Source of the DNA: Alphaproteobacteria bacterium
Lineage (GTDB): Bacteria; Pseudomonadota; Alphaproteobacteria; RF32; CAG-239
Direction of reading: 5' to 3'
Length of the DNA stretch: 12,828 bases
Assembly (NCBI GenBank): GCA_900767645.1
Contig: CAAFZY010000026.1
Location: 1 to 12,828 of the forward strand
Shown: positions 1 through 5,613 of the stretch, one piece after another
How positions within the stretch are numbered: the first letter of the stretch is position 1
Layout of the letters: each line of letters begins with the position of its first letter
The notes under the pieces: generated by a model
The model's database searches: none
What the model was told of the DNA's origin: nothing
What the model saw: the letters and a program-made list of their open reading frames with translations, nothing else
Position numbers and translations under genes: made by a program

Positions 1-10
1 ACACCACACC

Positions 11-712
11 ATGTCATATTCGGGTATAAGGGAGGTGTTCACCTCTTCCTTGTCACTCTCCGACTTGATCGGAGAGTCCAGGTCAAACCAAGTAGCTAAT
101 TTGTTCCACCTGGATTATCGGGTCAAGCCCGATAATGACAGTATTTGTGCAGGGCGCAGCATGGTAGAGATGCTAGGCGTATTAGCGATAATCGGCGTCT
201 TATCCGTCGGGGCGATTGCCGGTTACTCAAAGGCAATGTTCAAATACAAACTCAACAAGCAAACCGAGCAATACAATCAGTTAATTAATGCTATCACATC
301 CCTAAAGGCAGAATCAAAACTTGAACAAAATACCAACCTGCTTTCTATTTTAATAAAACTGAATCTTGTGCCAAAAGAAATGATAAAAAGCCACAACTAT
401 ATCCGTGATACCTTCGGCAATATCATAATGATTTATTACAACAATAACAATACCGTTACTTTTGAAACTAAAATGGATTTACACGACCACAATCAAGAGG
501 CTCAAGATATTTGTCGCAACATTATTTTAACCGCCAAAGAATATTATAAAGATTTATACTATCTCGAAACAATTTCCGATGACGGGGACCGAATAATAAC
601 ACAATATTACGGAGACAACATCGCTTTCATCAACCTGGAAAAGGCTGATAAAATGTGCCGCGGCTTTAATGGCAGAAGAGATGCGGTAATTAAAATTTGG
701 TGGAAATTTTAG
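11..712 (+). CDS. Type IV prepilin-like (pseudopilin) protein with repeat-expanded leader, possibly 5'-partial
   Basis: The protein has a prepilin peptidase site G48|R49 followed by S-M-V-E with glutamate at mature position +5, then a hydrophobic helix (about residues 54-74), the hallmark of type IV pilins and type II secretion pseudopilins. The predicted mature chain is about 185 residues and ends in a divergent domain with two cysteines (C168 in 'DICRN', C216 near the C-terminus) that could pair. The gene at 4467-3640 is a paralogue: the N-terminal helix is almost identical and both share a '(D/E)ICRN' motif. The leader is abnormally long at 48 residues, because residues 14-44 are encoded by a palindromic repeat and residues 1-5 by a fragment of another. 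No ribosome-binding site is visible in the 10 bases before the ATG, and the frame is open to the window edge, so the true start may lie upstream. Known for the family: inner-membrane insertion and assembly into a pilus or pseudopilus. The specific role here is unknown. Confidence 0.8.
   Translation: MSYSGIREVFTSSLSLSDLIGESRSNQVANLFHLDYRVKPDNDSICAGRSMVEMLGVLAIIGVLSVGAIAGYSKAMFKYKLNKQTEQYNQLINAITSLKAESKLEQNTNLLSILIKLNLVPKEMIKSHNYIRDTFGNIIMIYYNNNNTVTFETKMDLHDHNQEAQDICRNIILTAKEYYKDLYYLETISDDGDRIITQYYGDNIAFINLEKADKMCRGFNGRRDAVIKIWWKF
12..50 (+). repeat. Decayed half of the palindromic element plus small hairpin
   Basis: Positions 12-24 (TGTCATATTCGGG) are the exact reverse complement of the last 13 bases of the copy-2 element, so a broken half-element in inverted orientation lies directly before full copy 1. 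The remainder contains a perfect GAGGTG-TT-CACCTC hairpin (about 32-45). The annotated ATG of the prepilin (11-13) overlaps this fragment, which makes that start codon suspect. Confidence 0.6.
51..140 (+). repeat. 90-bp three-hairpin palindromic element, copy 1
   Basis: The element begins TGTCA and ends TGACA (inverted ends). It consists of three hairpins: arms 55-63/69-77, a central stem 78-83/108-113, and arms 114-122/128-136. Copy 2 at 4302-4391 is the same length and identical at 81 of 90 positions; six of the nine differences form three compensatory base-pair swaps. Being 30 codons long it inserts without a frameshift, and here it encodes residues 14-44 of the prepilin leader, ending in 'LDYRVKPDNDS'. 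That peptide resembles those made by alphaproteobacterial palindromic repeats and recalls the in-frame Rickettsia palindromic elements. The relationship is inferred from pattern only. Confidence 0.85.
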
Positions 713-738
713 CCGTTAGATACCATAGCACATTCACA

Positions 739-767
739 TTGACACATTTGTCAAAATAACCTATACT
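739..767 (+). promoter_or_regulatory. Sigma-70 promoter with inverted repeat over the -35 box
   Basis: TTGACA (739-744) is separated by exactly 17 bp from TATACT (762-767), giving a near-consensus promoter. Transcription would start near 774, leaving only about 15 nt before the ATG at 789. The inverted repeat TTGACA-CATT-TGTCAA (739-754) covers the -35 box and could be an operator. Binding by a repressor is inference. Confidence 0.75.
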
Positions 768-788
768 TGTTTCGTAAATTTAATCATT

Positions 789-1139
789 ATGAAAAAGTAT
801 TTTGCGATTCTGGCTTGCGCGGTCTTTTGTTTAGCTGCCCTTGCCTACTCGGAGCTTATTACTCTCGACACCTTAATCGGCTGTTCGCTGATTTGCGCGC
901 TGTTCTTATGTATTGCCGTTAAAGCTTCCGGCAGTCTGCGTTCTATCGGTTACGCATTGCTGACAACTGCTGTTGCTACTGCCACATGGAATGCCGACCC
1001 CAATCAGGTAACCTTTGGCGGTAAATTATTGTCAGCGACCGCATACGGGGTAATAGTAACTTTCTGCGTCATCATATTGGTGTACGCCGTGAAAGCGCTT
1101 ATTGAAACCATCATTGCCTATTATCACTCCGGTGATTAG
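789..1139 (+). CDS. Small multi-pass membrane protein of unknown function
   Basis: The 116-residue protein is strongly hydrophobic, with likely membrane segments at about residues 4-20, 27-46, 52-66 and 80-107; the first could instead act as a signal sequence. It has a KK pair at the N-terminus and a short charged tail. I do not recognise a family. It is monocistronic: a near-consensus promoter lies just upstream (739-767) and a symmetrical terminator follows. There is no Shine-Dalgarno sequence before the ATG and the predicted 5' UTR is about 15 nt, so translation may start in a nearly leaderless way. It sits between a prepilin gene and pfk with no evident functional link to either. Confidence 0.7.
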   Translation: MKKYFAILACAVFCLAALAYSELITLDTLIGCSLICALFLCIAVKASGSLRSIGYALLTTAVATATWNADPNQVTFGGKLLSATAYGVIVTFCVIILVYAVKALIETIIAYYHSGD

Positions 1140-1154
1140 TTTTCTAAAGCAACA

Positions 1155-1188
1155 AAAAACCTCTGAACACAATGTTTCAGAGGTTTTT
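1155..1188. terminator. Bidirectional rho-independent terminator
   Basis: The stem CCTCTGAA/TTCAGAGG (1160-1167 with 1176-1183) is flanked by an A-run (1154-1159) and a T-run (1184-1188). It therefore works as a hairpin plus U-tract on both strands and serves the convergent membrane-protein and pfk genes. Confidence 0.85.
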
Positions 1189-1207
1189 GTTAAATAACTC
1201 GGGTTAA

Positions 1208-2287
1208 TTACAGTTCACCTACATACATACCCAAATCATGCGCTGCTTTAACATGGGCGCTGTTTTTATCTAAAAGCGAAGTGCCGCAAGCAACAATTTT
1301 TTCCAGCGGATACGATTCGATTTTACCGTTTGAATAACCAACCATCAAATCGGTTTTGCCTTCAGCAAGCAAAGCCACTGCCTTAGCGCCGAATATTGAG
1401 GCTAAAACACGGTCAAACGCTGTCGGGTTGCCGGAACGCTGAACATGCCCCAAACGAGTAACGCGGGTTTGGAATCCATGATATTTATTGTTTAAGGCGT
1501 GGCTCAGATATTCGCCGATACCGCCGTTGATTTTTTCGCCTACCAAATTTTGCGCGGCTGACACCTGCTCGCCGGTTTCAGTTTTAACCCCTTCCGAAAC
1601 CACGATAATAGCATGCGTGCGTCCGCTCTTTTTAACCGCTTCAAGCTTAGCTATAACCCCGTCAATAGTATACGGAATTTCCGGCACCAAACAAACATCG
1701 GCAAATCCGGCCAAAGCCGACTGAATTGCCAAATGTCCGGCATCGCGTCCCATAACTTCCAAAATTAAAGCGCGATGATGCGAACGGGCAGTTGTTTCCA
1801 AGCTGTCCAAAGCATCGGCGCAAACCTGACAGGCAGTATTAAAACCGACCGAATATTGTGTCATCGGAGTGTCATTATCAATCGTTTTTGGAATACCAAC
1901 CATTTTAACACCGGCATTGCGGCAATAATTGCTTACAATATTCATACTGCCGTCACCGCCGACAACCACCACGGCATCAAGCCCCAATTCATTAACGCCC
2001 TCACCGAAACGACGTGACATTTCAGCCTGCGAATCCATTTTAACGCCCTTATTCAACGAGCCTAAATATGAACCGGCAATACGCGGCCACGGAGTATCGG
2101 CAAAATTTTGCACTGTGAGAATTTCATACGAAAGCGGCCTATCGGTTAAACCGTCCGTCCCGTCATGAATACCATAAACCGTCCAACCTTTTTTGTCGGC
2201 TGCTTTAACAACTGATGAAATAACCGCGTTAAGACCGGCACAGTCGCCGCCGCTGGTTAAAATACCAATTTTTTTAATCTCACTCAT
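1208..2287 (-). CDS. pfkA: 6-phosphofructokinase (ATP- or PPi-dependent, G104/K124 type)
   Basis: The enzyme phosphorylates fructose 6-phosphate to fructose 1,6-bisphosphate in glycolysis, in the cytoplasm. The 359 residues carry the N-terminal nucleotide loop 'TSGGDCAGLN' (11-20), 'GGDGS' (110-114), the catalytic 'PKTIDND' (133-139), 'MGRDAGHLA' (179-187) and 'RLGHVQRSG' (278-286), which binds sugar phosphate. The donor choice is mixed: glycine in GGDGS (E. coli position 104) is typical of ATP enzymes, whereas lysine before TIDND (position 124) is typical of PPi enzymes. This combination is known from the longer bacterial PFK group, and ATP use is more likely. The ATG is preceded by GGAGA at good spacing. 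The gene is monocistronic, ends at the shared terminator, and diverges from the DUF465/rpsU side. Many alphaproteobacteria lack PFK and use the Entner-Doudoroff route, so its presence suggests a fermentative, glycolytic lifestyle. Confidence 0.93.
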   Translation of the reverse strand: MSEIKKIGILTSGGDCAGLNAVISSVVKAADKKGWTVYGIHDGTDGLTDRPLSYEILTVQNFADTPWPRIAGSYLGSLNKGVKMDSQAEMSRRFGEGVNELGLDAVVVVGGDGSMNIVSNYCRNAGVKMVGIPKTIDNDTPMTQYSVGFNTACQVCADALDSLETTARSHHRALILEVMGRDAGHLAIQSALAGFADVCLVPEIPYTIDGVIAKLEAVKKSGRTHAIIVVSEGVKTETGEQVSAAQNLVGEKINGGIGEYLSHALNNKYHGFQTRVTRLGHVQRSGNPTAFDRVLASIFGAKAVALLAEGKTDLMVGYSNGKIESYPLEKIVACGTSLLDKNSAHVKAAHDLGMYVGEL

Positions 2288-2315
2288 AAATATTCTCCAT
2301 TACATTCTTTAGTGG

Positions 2316-2344
2316 TTGATTTTTACCTTCTGTTGTTGTATAAT
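2316..2344 (+). promoter_or_regulatory. Sigma-70 promoter for the DUF465-like gene
   Basis: TTGATT (2316-2321), a 17-bp spacer, then a perfect TATAAT (2339-2344). Transcription would start near 2351, giving a 5' UTR of about 70 nt. On the opposite strand TATACA (2342-2337) overlaps this -10 box and might serve pfk, but no good -35 box accompanies it. Confidence 0.7.
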
Positions 2345-2424
2345 TTCATACATATTTTATAAAAACATTTCCAGTAAAAAAATTAACTTGTACTAACTTT
2401 TTTATATAAAGGATGCAAAAATTT

Positions 2425-2637
2425 ATGATGAACAACGATAACTATGGCAAACTCCGCCAGCAATTGTGCGAATTAAAGCTGGAAGAACGCCGTGTTTGTT
2501 CGGATATTTCCGCACTGGTCAAAAAAAATCAAACTATTGATTTTTATAAGGCTCAGCAATTAAACAAAATGCGCACCGGTCTTAAAAGCAAAATCAAAAC
2601 CGTGGAATCGCGTATTATGCCCAATATTATTGCCTAA
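2425..2637 (+). CDS. DUF465 / YdcH-like small helical protein
   Basis: The protein is about 70 residues, charged and entirely helical, with heptad-like spacing (LRQQLCELKLEERRV), a central 'DFYKAQQLNKMRTGLKSKI' segment and a C-terminus '(R)IMPNIIA'. This matches the layout of DUF465/YdcH proteins, whose second helix carries an L-K-x-x-K-L-x-L-K-D pattern and which in alphaproteobacteria often end in 'PDIIA'. The biochemical role of the family is unclear. A longer reading frame starts at ATG 2413, but that codon overlaps the Shine-Dalgarno sequence AAAGGA (2408-2413), so ATG 2425 (or 2428) is the better start. It has its own promoter and lies just before rpsU. The assignment is by pattern, not by search. 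Confidence 0.7.
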   Translation: MMNNDNYGKLRQQLCELKLEERRVCSDISALVKKNQTIDFYKAQQLNKMRTGLKSKIKTVESRIMPNIIA

Positions 2638-2668
2638 AATATGCATAAATATTTTAAGCGGATTTTTC

Positions 2669-2697
2669 TTGCATTTTAAAAATCAGTATGCTAGAAA
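2669..2697 (+). promoter_or_regulatory. Possible promoter for rpsU
   Basis: TTGCAT (2669-2674) lies 17 bp upstream of TAGAAA (2692-2697), a weak -10 match (4 of 6). A better-looking TATGCT (2687-2692) sits at only 12 bp. Expression of rpsU by read-through from the upstream promoter at 2316-2344 is equally possible, because no terminator separates the genes. Confidence 0.35.
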
Positions 2698-2743
2698 ACT
2701 CCTAATTGTTTTAACTTTAGAAATTAGAAAAGAGGTGATTTAA

Positions 2744-2950
2744 GTGGTTCAAGTTACTGTTATCGGTAATGATGTTGCTCAGTCGTTAAAAGTATTAAAG
2801 AAAAAAATGCAGCGCGAAGGCATTTTCCGTGAAATGAAATTGCGCCGTTGCCATGAAAAAAACGCTGAAAAGAAAGCTCGCCGCAAAGCTGAAGCTGTTC
2901 GCCGCGCCAGAAAGCAACTGCGTAAACGCTTAGATACTGAAGGATTCTAG
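2744..2950 (+). CDS. rpsU: 30S ribosomal protein bS21
   Basis: This is the small-subunit protein S21, placed on the 30S platform near the anti-Shine-Dalgarno end of 16S rRNA. The 68-residue, very basic sequence contains the family core 'LKKKMQREGIFREMKLRR' (about residues 18-35) followed by an Arg/Lys/Ala-rich helix 'KKARRKAEAVRRARKQLRKR'. The start is GTG at 2744, set by a near-perfect Shine-Dalgarno AGAGGTGAT at 2731-2739, an unusually strong match to the 16S 3' end. The length is normal for the family. A strong terminator follows within 25 bp, so the transcript ends here. Confidence 0.96.
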   Translation: MVQVTVIGNDVAQSLKVLKKKMQREGIFREMKLRRCHEKNAEKKARRKAEAVRRARKQLRKRLDTEGF

Positions 2951-2970
2951 TTTCACTTTAATTCTTTAAC

Positions 2971-3001
2971 AAGCCTCCCGATGGGGAGGCTTTATTTTTT
3001 T
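2971..3001 (+). terminator. Rho-independent terminator after rpsU
   Basis: GC-rich stem AGCCTCCC/GGGAGGCT (2972-2979 with 2984-2991), loop GATG, followed by a T-rich tract to 3001. Confidence 0.9.
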
Positions 3002-3046
3002 GTACAAAACATATTGACTTTTTGTACAAACGGCGTACCCTATAAG
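2998..3046 (+). promoter_or_regulatory. Tandem TTTGTACAAA palindromes in a promoter region (candidate operator)
   Basis: There are two perfect palindromes, TTTTGTACAAAA (2998-3009) and TTTGTACAAA (3021-3030). Their centres are 22 bp apart, about two DNA turns. TTGACT (3014-3019) lies between them and TATAAG (3041-3046) follows. The 21-bp gap between these boxes is long for a sigma-70 promoter, so the exact promoter is uncertain. The layout suits a dimeric regulator binding two sites on one DNA face. The regulator is not identifiable. Confidence 0.5.
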
Positions 3047-3089
3047 CCTATATTTAATTTTTATGTTCAACAATTAAAAACACAAAAAA

Positions 3090-3587
3090 ATGACCTTCTC
3101 ATCAAAAAGAAAAGCGTTTGATGCTCTCGGAACAGAAAATTTCTTTTCGGCATCGTCAGCCGCTGCCTTTCTTGAGCAGTCGACTTATGGCAAAAGAAAA
3201 GAATGGCTGGCAGAAATTCAAGCAGGACAAGCAAAATTTTACGCCACATCGCTTGAAAATGACGTCACCAGGCTTCGTCGGCAAAACTTCCGCCTGCTGA
3301 GCAAACTTCAGGTTGAAGAGATCATGCCGAACATCAGCAACGGTAAAATTAAAAAATATGTTAAAATTTTACTGTGTTTGCATGACACAAAATTCATTAT
3401 CAAGCAACGTGAATGCCTGTGTCAAATGGCGAACCGTCTGGAAGACAACATCATCAACGACGATACAATATCTGATTATGACGATCTTCGCCGATTCTTG
3501 ATGGTTGCCGTGTTGTATGGTGATAAGAATCACTTTTACGACAAGAAAACACTCGAAAACTTCGACCATATCTGTAAAAAGATATAA
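3090..3587 (+). CDS. Hypothetical soluble helical protein, unrecognised
   Basis: The 165-residue protein has no signal peptide or membrane segment. The N-terminal half (residues 1-60) is Ala/Ser/Lys-rich, with a 'SSAAAFLEQSTYGKRKEWLAEIQAGQAKFYA' stretch. Residues about 52-75 (LENDVTRLRRQNFRLLSKLQVEE) look like a short amphipathic or coiled helix. The C-terminal half is helical, with three cysteines (in 'LLCLH', 'RECLCQM') and an acidic 'NDDTISDYDDLRRFL' region. I recognise no domain. No clear Shine-Dalgarno precedes the ATG; the upstream bases are A-rich. The gene is monocistronic, bounded by the rpsU terminator and its own terminator, and the tandem palindromes upstream suggest its expression is controlled. 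Confidence 0.6.
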   Translation: MTFSSKRKAFDALGTENFFSASSAAAFLEQSTYGKRKEWLAEIQAGQAKFYATSLENDVTRLRRQNFRLLSKLQVEEIMPNISNGKIKKYVKILLCLHDTKFIIKQRECLCQMANRLEDNIINDDTISDYDDLRRFLMVAVLYGDKNHFYDKKTLENFDHICKKI

Positions 3588-3606
3588 TAAGTTTTCATCT
3601 TCAACT

Positions 3607-3631
3607 AAGCTCCCGTCTCGGGAGCTTTTTT
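3607..3631 (+). terminator. Rho-independent terminator
   Basis: Perfect 9-bp stem AAGCTCCCG/CGGGAGCTT (3607-3615 with 3619-3627), loop TCT, then a T-run. It ends the 3090-3587 transcript. The opposite strand lacks a good U-tract, so it is a poorer terminator for the convergent prepilin gene. Confidence 0.9.
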
Positions 3632-3639
3632 CATGCTTT

Positions 3640-4467
3640 TTATTCTTTAACCACTGATATATATAAAATAATATTGCAGCCGATTTCAGAGTCGCAAGAT
3701 GAACAAACATCATCAATTTGTTTTAAGGTGGCATTGCGTAACCGGTTACCGCTTAATGAAGGGGCGACATAACTGTCGGTTTTGAGGGAGCGCATTTCAA
3801 CAGAGTCTATATTTTCAGCATTTTCTTTGCAAGCAAGAAAAACATTGCGGCAAATTTCATTATCCAAATTGCTGATTTTAGTGCCGGAGCGGTTCATATA
3901 TATGTTCAGATAGTAAATAGTAGGATGTGATATATTGCCACTGTTACTGATGGCGGTTGTTCGTGAGTAGGTAATATAGGTTTTATTTTTGAAAATGTCG
4001 TATATAAAGTTATCTTGCTGATTGTAAGTCATGCCGTCAGGCAGTAAATTGGCTTTATGGAAAAAACTGCCGAGAGAATGTCCGCTGTTGGTATTTTTGC
4101 CATAGGTGCGTTGTAATTCAGGAAGCAGTTTAATTGCCTCATTTAACAATATATTGAAGCTTTCCATATGTTTGTTAAGCTTGTATTTACTCATCGCCTT
4201 AGAGTAACCGGCGATAGCGCCGACGGACAGTACACCGATAATAGCAAGCACGCCAAGCATCTCGACCATTGAACGACCGGCGCTCGCGTTCTTTCCTAAG
4301 CTGTCACACTCCGACTTGATCGGAGTGTCCAGGTCAAACAAAGTAGCAAATTTGTCCCACCTGGATATTCGGGTCAAGCCCGAATATGACAAAGAAGAGT
4401 TGGTATCAGGCTTTCCGCCTAAGTATGACAATGTGTAATGTAAAAAGCGGCTGAAATGTGATTTCAT
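3640..4467 (-). CDS. Type IV prepilin-like (pseudopilin) protein with repeat-expanded leader
   Basis: This is a paralogue of the prepilin at 11-712. The prepilin peptidase site is G64|R65, Glu is at +5 (residue 69), and a hydrophobic helix follows at about residues 70-90. The mature chain would be about 211 residues. The shared features after the helix are a 'LLP' turn, an 'N-x-I-x-D-x-F' segment and the 'EICRN' motif with C206. This copy has additional cysteines (C213, C255, C258, C264). The start is well supported: AGGAG lies about 9 nt before the ATG. The 64-residue leader is far longer than the usual 6-30; residues 26-56 come from palindromic element copy 2 and residues about 13-23 from a decayed half-element. 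It follows holA by 114 bp on the same strand but has its own likely promoter. Known for the family: assembly into pilus or pseudopilus fibres. The specific role is not clear. Confidence 0.85.
   Translation of the reverse strand: MKSHFSRFLHYTLSYLGGKPDTNSSLSYSGLTRISRWDKFATLFDLDTPIKSECDSLGKNASAGRSMVEMLGVLAIIGVLSVGAIAGYSKAMSKYKLNKHMESFNILLNEAIKLLPELQRTYGKNTNSGHSLGSFFHKANLLPDGMTYNQQDNFIYDIFKNKTYITYSRTTAISNSGNISHPTIYYLNIYMNRSGTKISNLDNEICRNVFLACKENAENIDSVEMRSLKTDSYVAPSLSGNRLRNATLKQIDDVCSSCDSEIGCNIILYISVVKE
4302..4391 (+). repeat. 90-bp three-hairpin palindromic element, copy 2
   Basis: It has the same ends (TGTCA...TGACA), the same length and the same three-hairpin plan as copy 1. Read on the plus strand, copies 1 and 2 have the same orientation, but the host genes point in opposite directions, so this copy is inverted relative to its gene. 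It encodes leader residues 26-56 of the prepilin. Relative to copy 1, pairs 4308/4326, 4367/4385 and 4368/4384 have each swapped T-A for A-T (or the reverse) while keeping base pairing. No target-site duplication is evident. Confidence 0.85.
4401..4430 (+). repeat. Decayed half-element next to copy 2
   Basis: The 30-bp segment begins TGG and ends TATGACA, as does the terminal third of the full element, and retains a short AGGC/GCCT stem. It lies 10 bp from copy 2 and encodes about residues 13-23 of the prepilin leader. The similarity is partial and the call depends on the matching ends and length. Confidence 0.5.
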
Positions 4468-4499
4468 ATCAAAAATCTCCTCAAAAAGTTAGTTTTAAA

Positions 4500-4529
4500 A
4501 TAATATTAGCTCGCGTTTTTTTTTTGCAA
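4500..4529 (-). promoter_or_regulatory. Likely promoter for the second prepilin gene
   Basis: On the minus strand, TTGCAA (4529-4524), an 18-bp spacer made largely of a run of ten A's plus CGCGAGC, then TATTAT (4505-4500, 5 of 6). Transcription would start near 4493, about 26 nt before the ATG. No terminator for the upstream holA transcript is evident, so read-through is also possible. Confidence 0.5.
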
Positions 4530-4581
4530 TATTTACGAGTCCAAAGCTGTGTATAAGTTGTATATGCCGCAAAAAATAGGT

Positions 4582-5613
4582 TTAACGGCGGGTTAGGCGC
4601 TTGGCGGCGCCGGCAATTTGCAAAATGGTATAGCTTAAAATTTCTTCCGCCGGATAATTGGTGGTTTTGCAGTTACGTTCGCATTTGTATAAAATCTCAA
4701 GCACATTATTGATGTCTTTGCGCTTCCAAATTTTTAACTGCATAATTAAATCAGATTTTCGGAAAAACATAACCTGCGGACGAATAGCGGCAACTACGGC
4801 ATCGGCGGTTTGTCCTTTTTCGATTGCGGCGGCGGAGTTTAACAGTTTGAAAAAATGATAAGTTAAATTACGAGTTAATGAAACCGGCTCCTCTCCCTCA
4901 TGTAAAAGTTCACGGTAAGCTTCTATGGCTTTAACCGAATCGCCGCCGGCAGTAAAATAACATAAGTCTTCCTGTGATGAGCAGGAAGTGTCGCTGATGG
5001 CGCTTTTTACATCTTCAAGCACAATGTTGCGGCGGGTGCCGAGATAGGTGACTAATTTTTCAAGCTCGCCGGTGCTGGCTTTGCGGTCGGCCGACAAACG
5101 AGCGCATAATAATTGCATGGCGTCTTGTGCAATAGTGATACCGTTTGTTTCCAAATAATCTTTGGTGAAGCTGTAAATACTGCCTTCGCGGTCATCGTAA
5201 CAACTGATTAGCCCGATTTCAGGATTGTCTTTGGCAAAAGTCACCAATGATGATTTAGTGTTGATTGATGATGAGCTGACAATAATCAGAGTATCGGAAG
5301 ACGAATCCTTGAACAAGGCTTTAAGATGAGCGGTAAGATTATTGTTGCCGTCTTTAATAATGATAACTCGCCTGCCGCCGAGCAATGACTGCGCGTTATA
5401 TTCGCCGTAGAGTTGCCCGATGTCTTTTTCGAGGTTATCCATGGAAAAAGCAACCACCCGAAAGGCGTCATTTAAATCAGGACAAACCGATTTTGCCAAC
5501 TGAGAAGTATAATCTGCAATCATACCTTCGTTGGTCCCGAATACCACAAAACATTTAATCGCCGGATTGGGGTTTTTCAGATATTGGGCAATATCGGCAG
5601 GTTTTAAGTTCAT
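4582..5613 (-). CDS. holA: DNA polymerase III subunit delta
   Basis: This is the delta subunit of the clamp loader, which opens the beta sliding clamp in replication. The 343 residues fit the family length. The N-terminal region has 'FVVFGTNEGMI' in place of a Walker A loop, as in HolA, which does not bind ATP. 'QSLLGGRRVIIIKDG' follows (about residues 75-89) and is the usual second strand-helix of the domain. The C-terminal collar domain contains 'RPQVMFFRKSDLIMQLKIW', close to the alphaproteobacterial pattern. Order leuS-lptE-holA is widely conserved in Proteobacteria and supports the call. The start ATG overlaps the lptE stop by one base (TAATG), implying translational coupling. Confidence 0.9.
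   Translation of the reverse strand: MNLKPADIAQYLKNPNPAIKCFVVFGTNEGMIADYTSQLAKSVCPDLNDAFRVVAFSMDNLEKDIGQLYGEYNAQSLLGGRRVIIIKDGNNNLTAHLKALFKDSSSDTLIIVSSSSINTKSSLVTFAKDNPEIGLISCYDDREGSIYSFTKDYLETNGITIAQDAMQLLCARLSADRKASTGELEKLVTYLGTRRNIVLEDVKSAISDTSCSSQEDLCYFTAGGDSVKAIEAYRELLHEGEEPVSLTRNLTYHFFKLLNSAAAIEKGQTADAVVAAIRPQVMFFRKSDLIMQLKIWKRKDINNVLEILYKCERNCKTTNYPAEEILSYTILQIAGAAKRLTRR

Noticed and set aside
3369..3716. Minus-strand open frame of 115 codons opposite the 3090-3587 gene
   Set aside because: It crosses the terminator at 3607-3631 and overlaps the coding end of the second prepilin; no start signal. It is a shadow frame.
51..4391. The two palindromic copies as ends of a composite mobile element carrying pfk and rpsU
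   Set aside because: The copies are internal to coding leaders, no target duplication is seen and the genes between them are ordinary housekeeping genes; independent insertions explain the data better.
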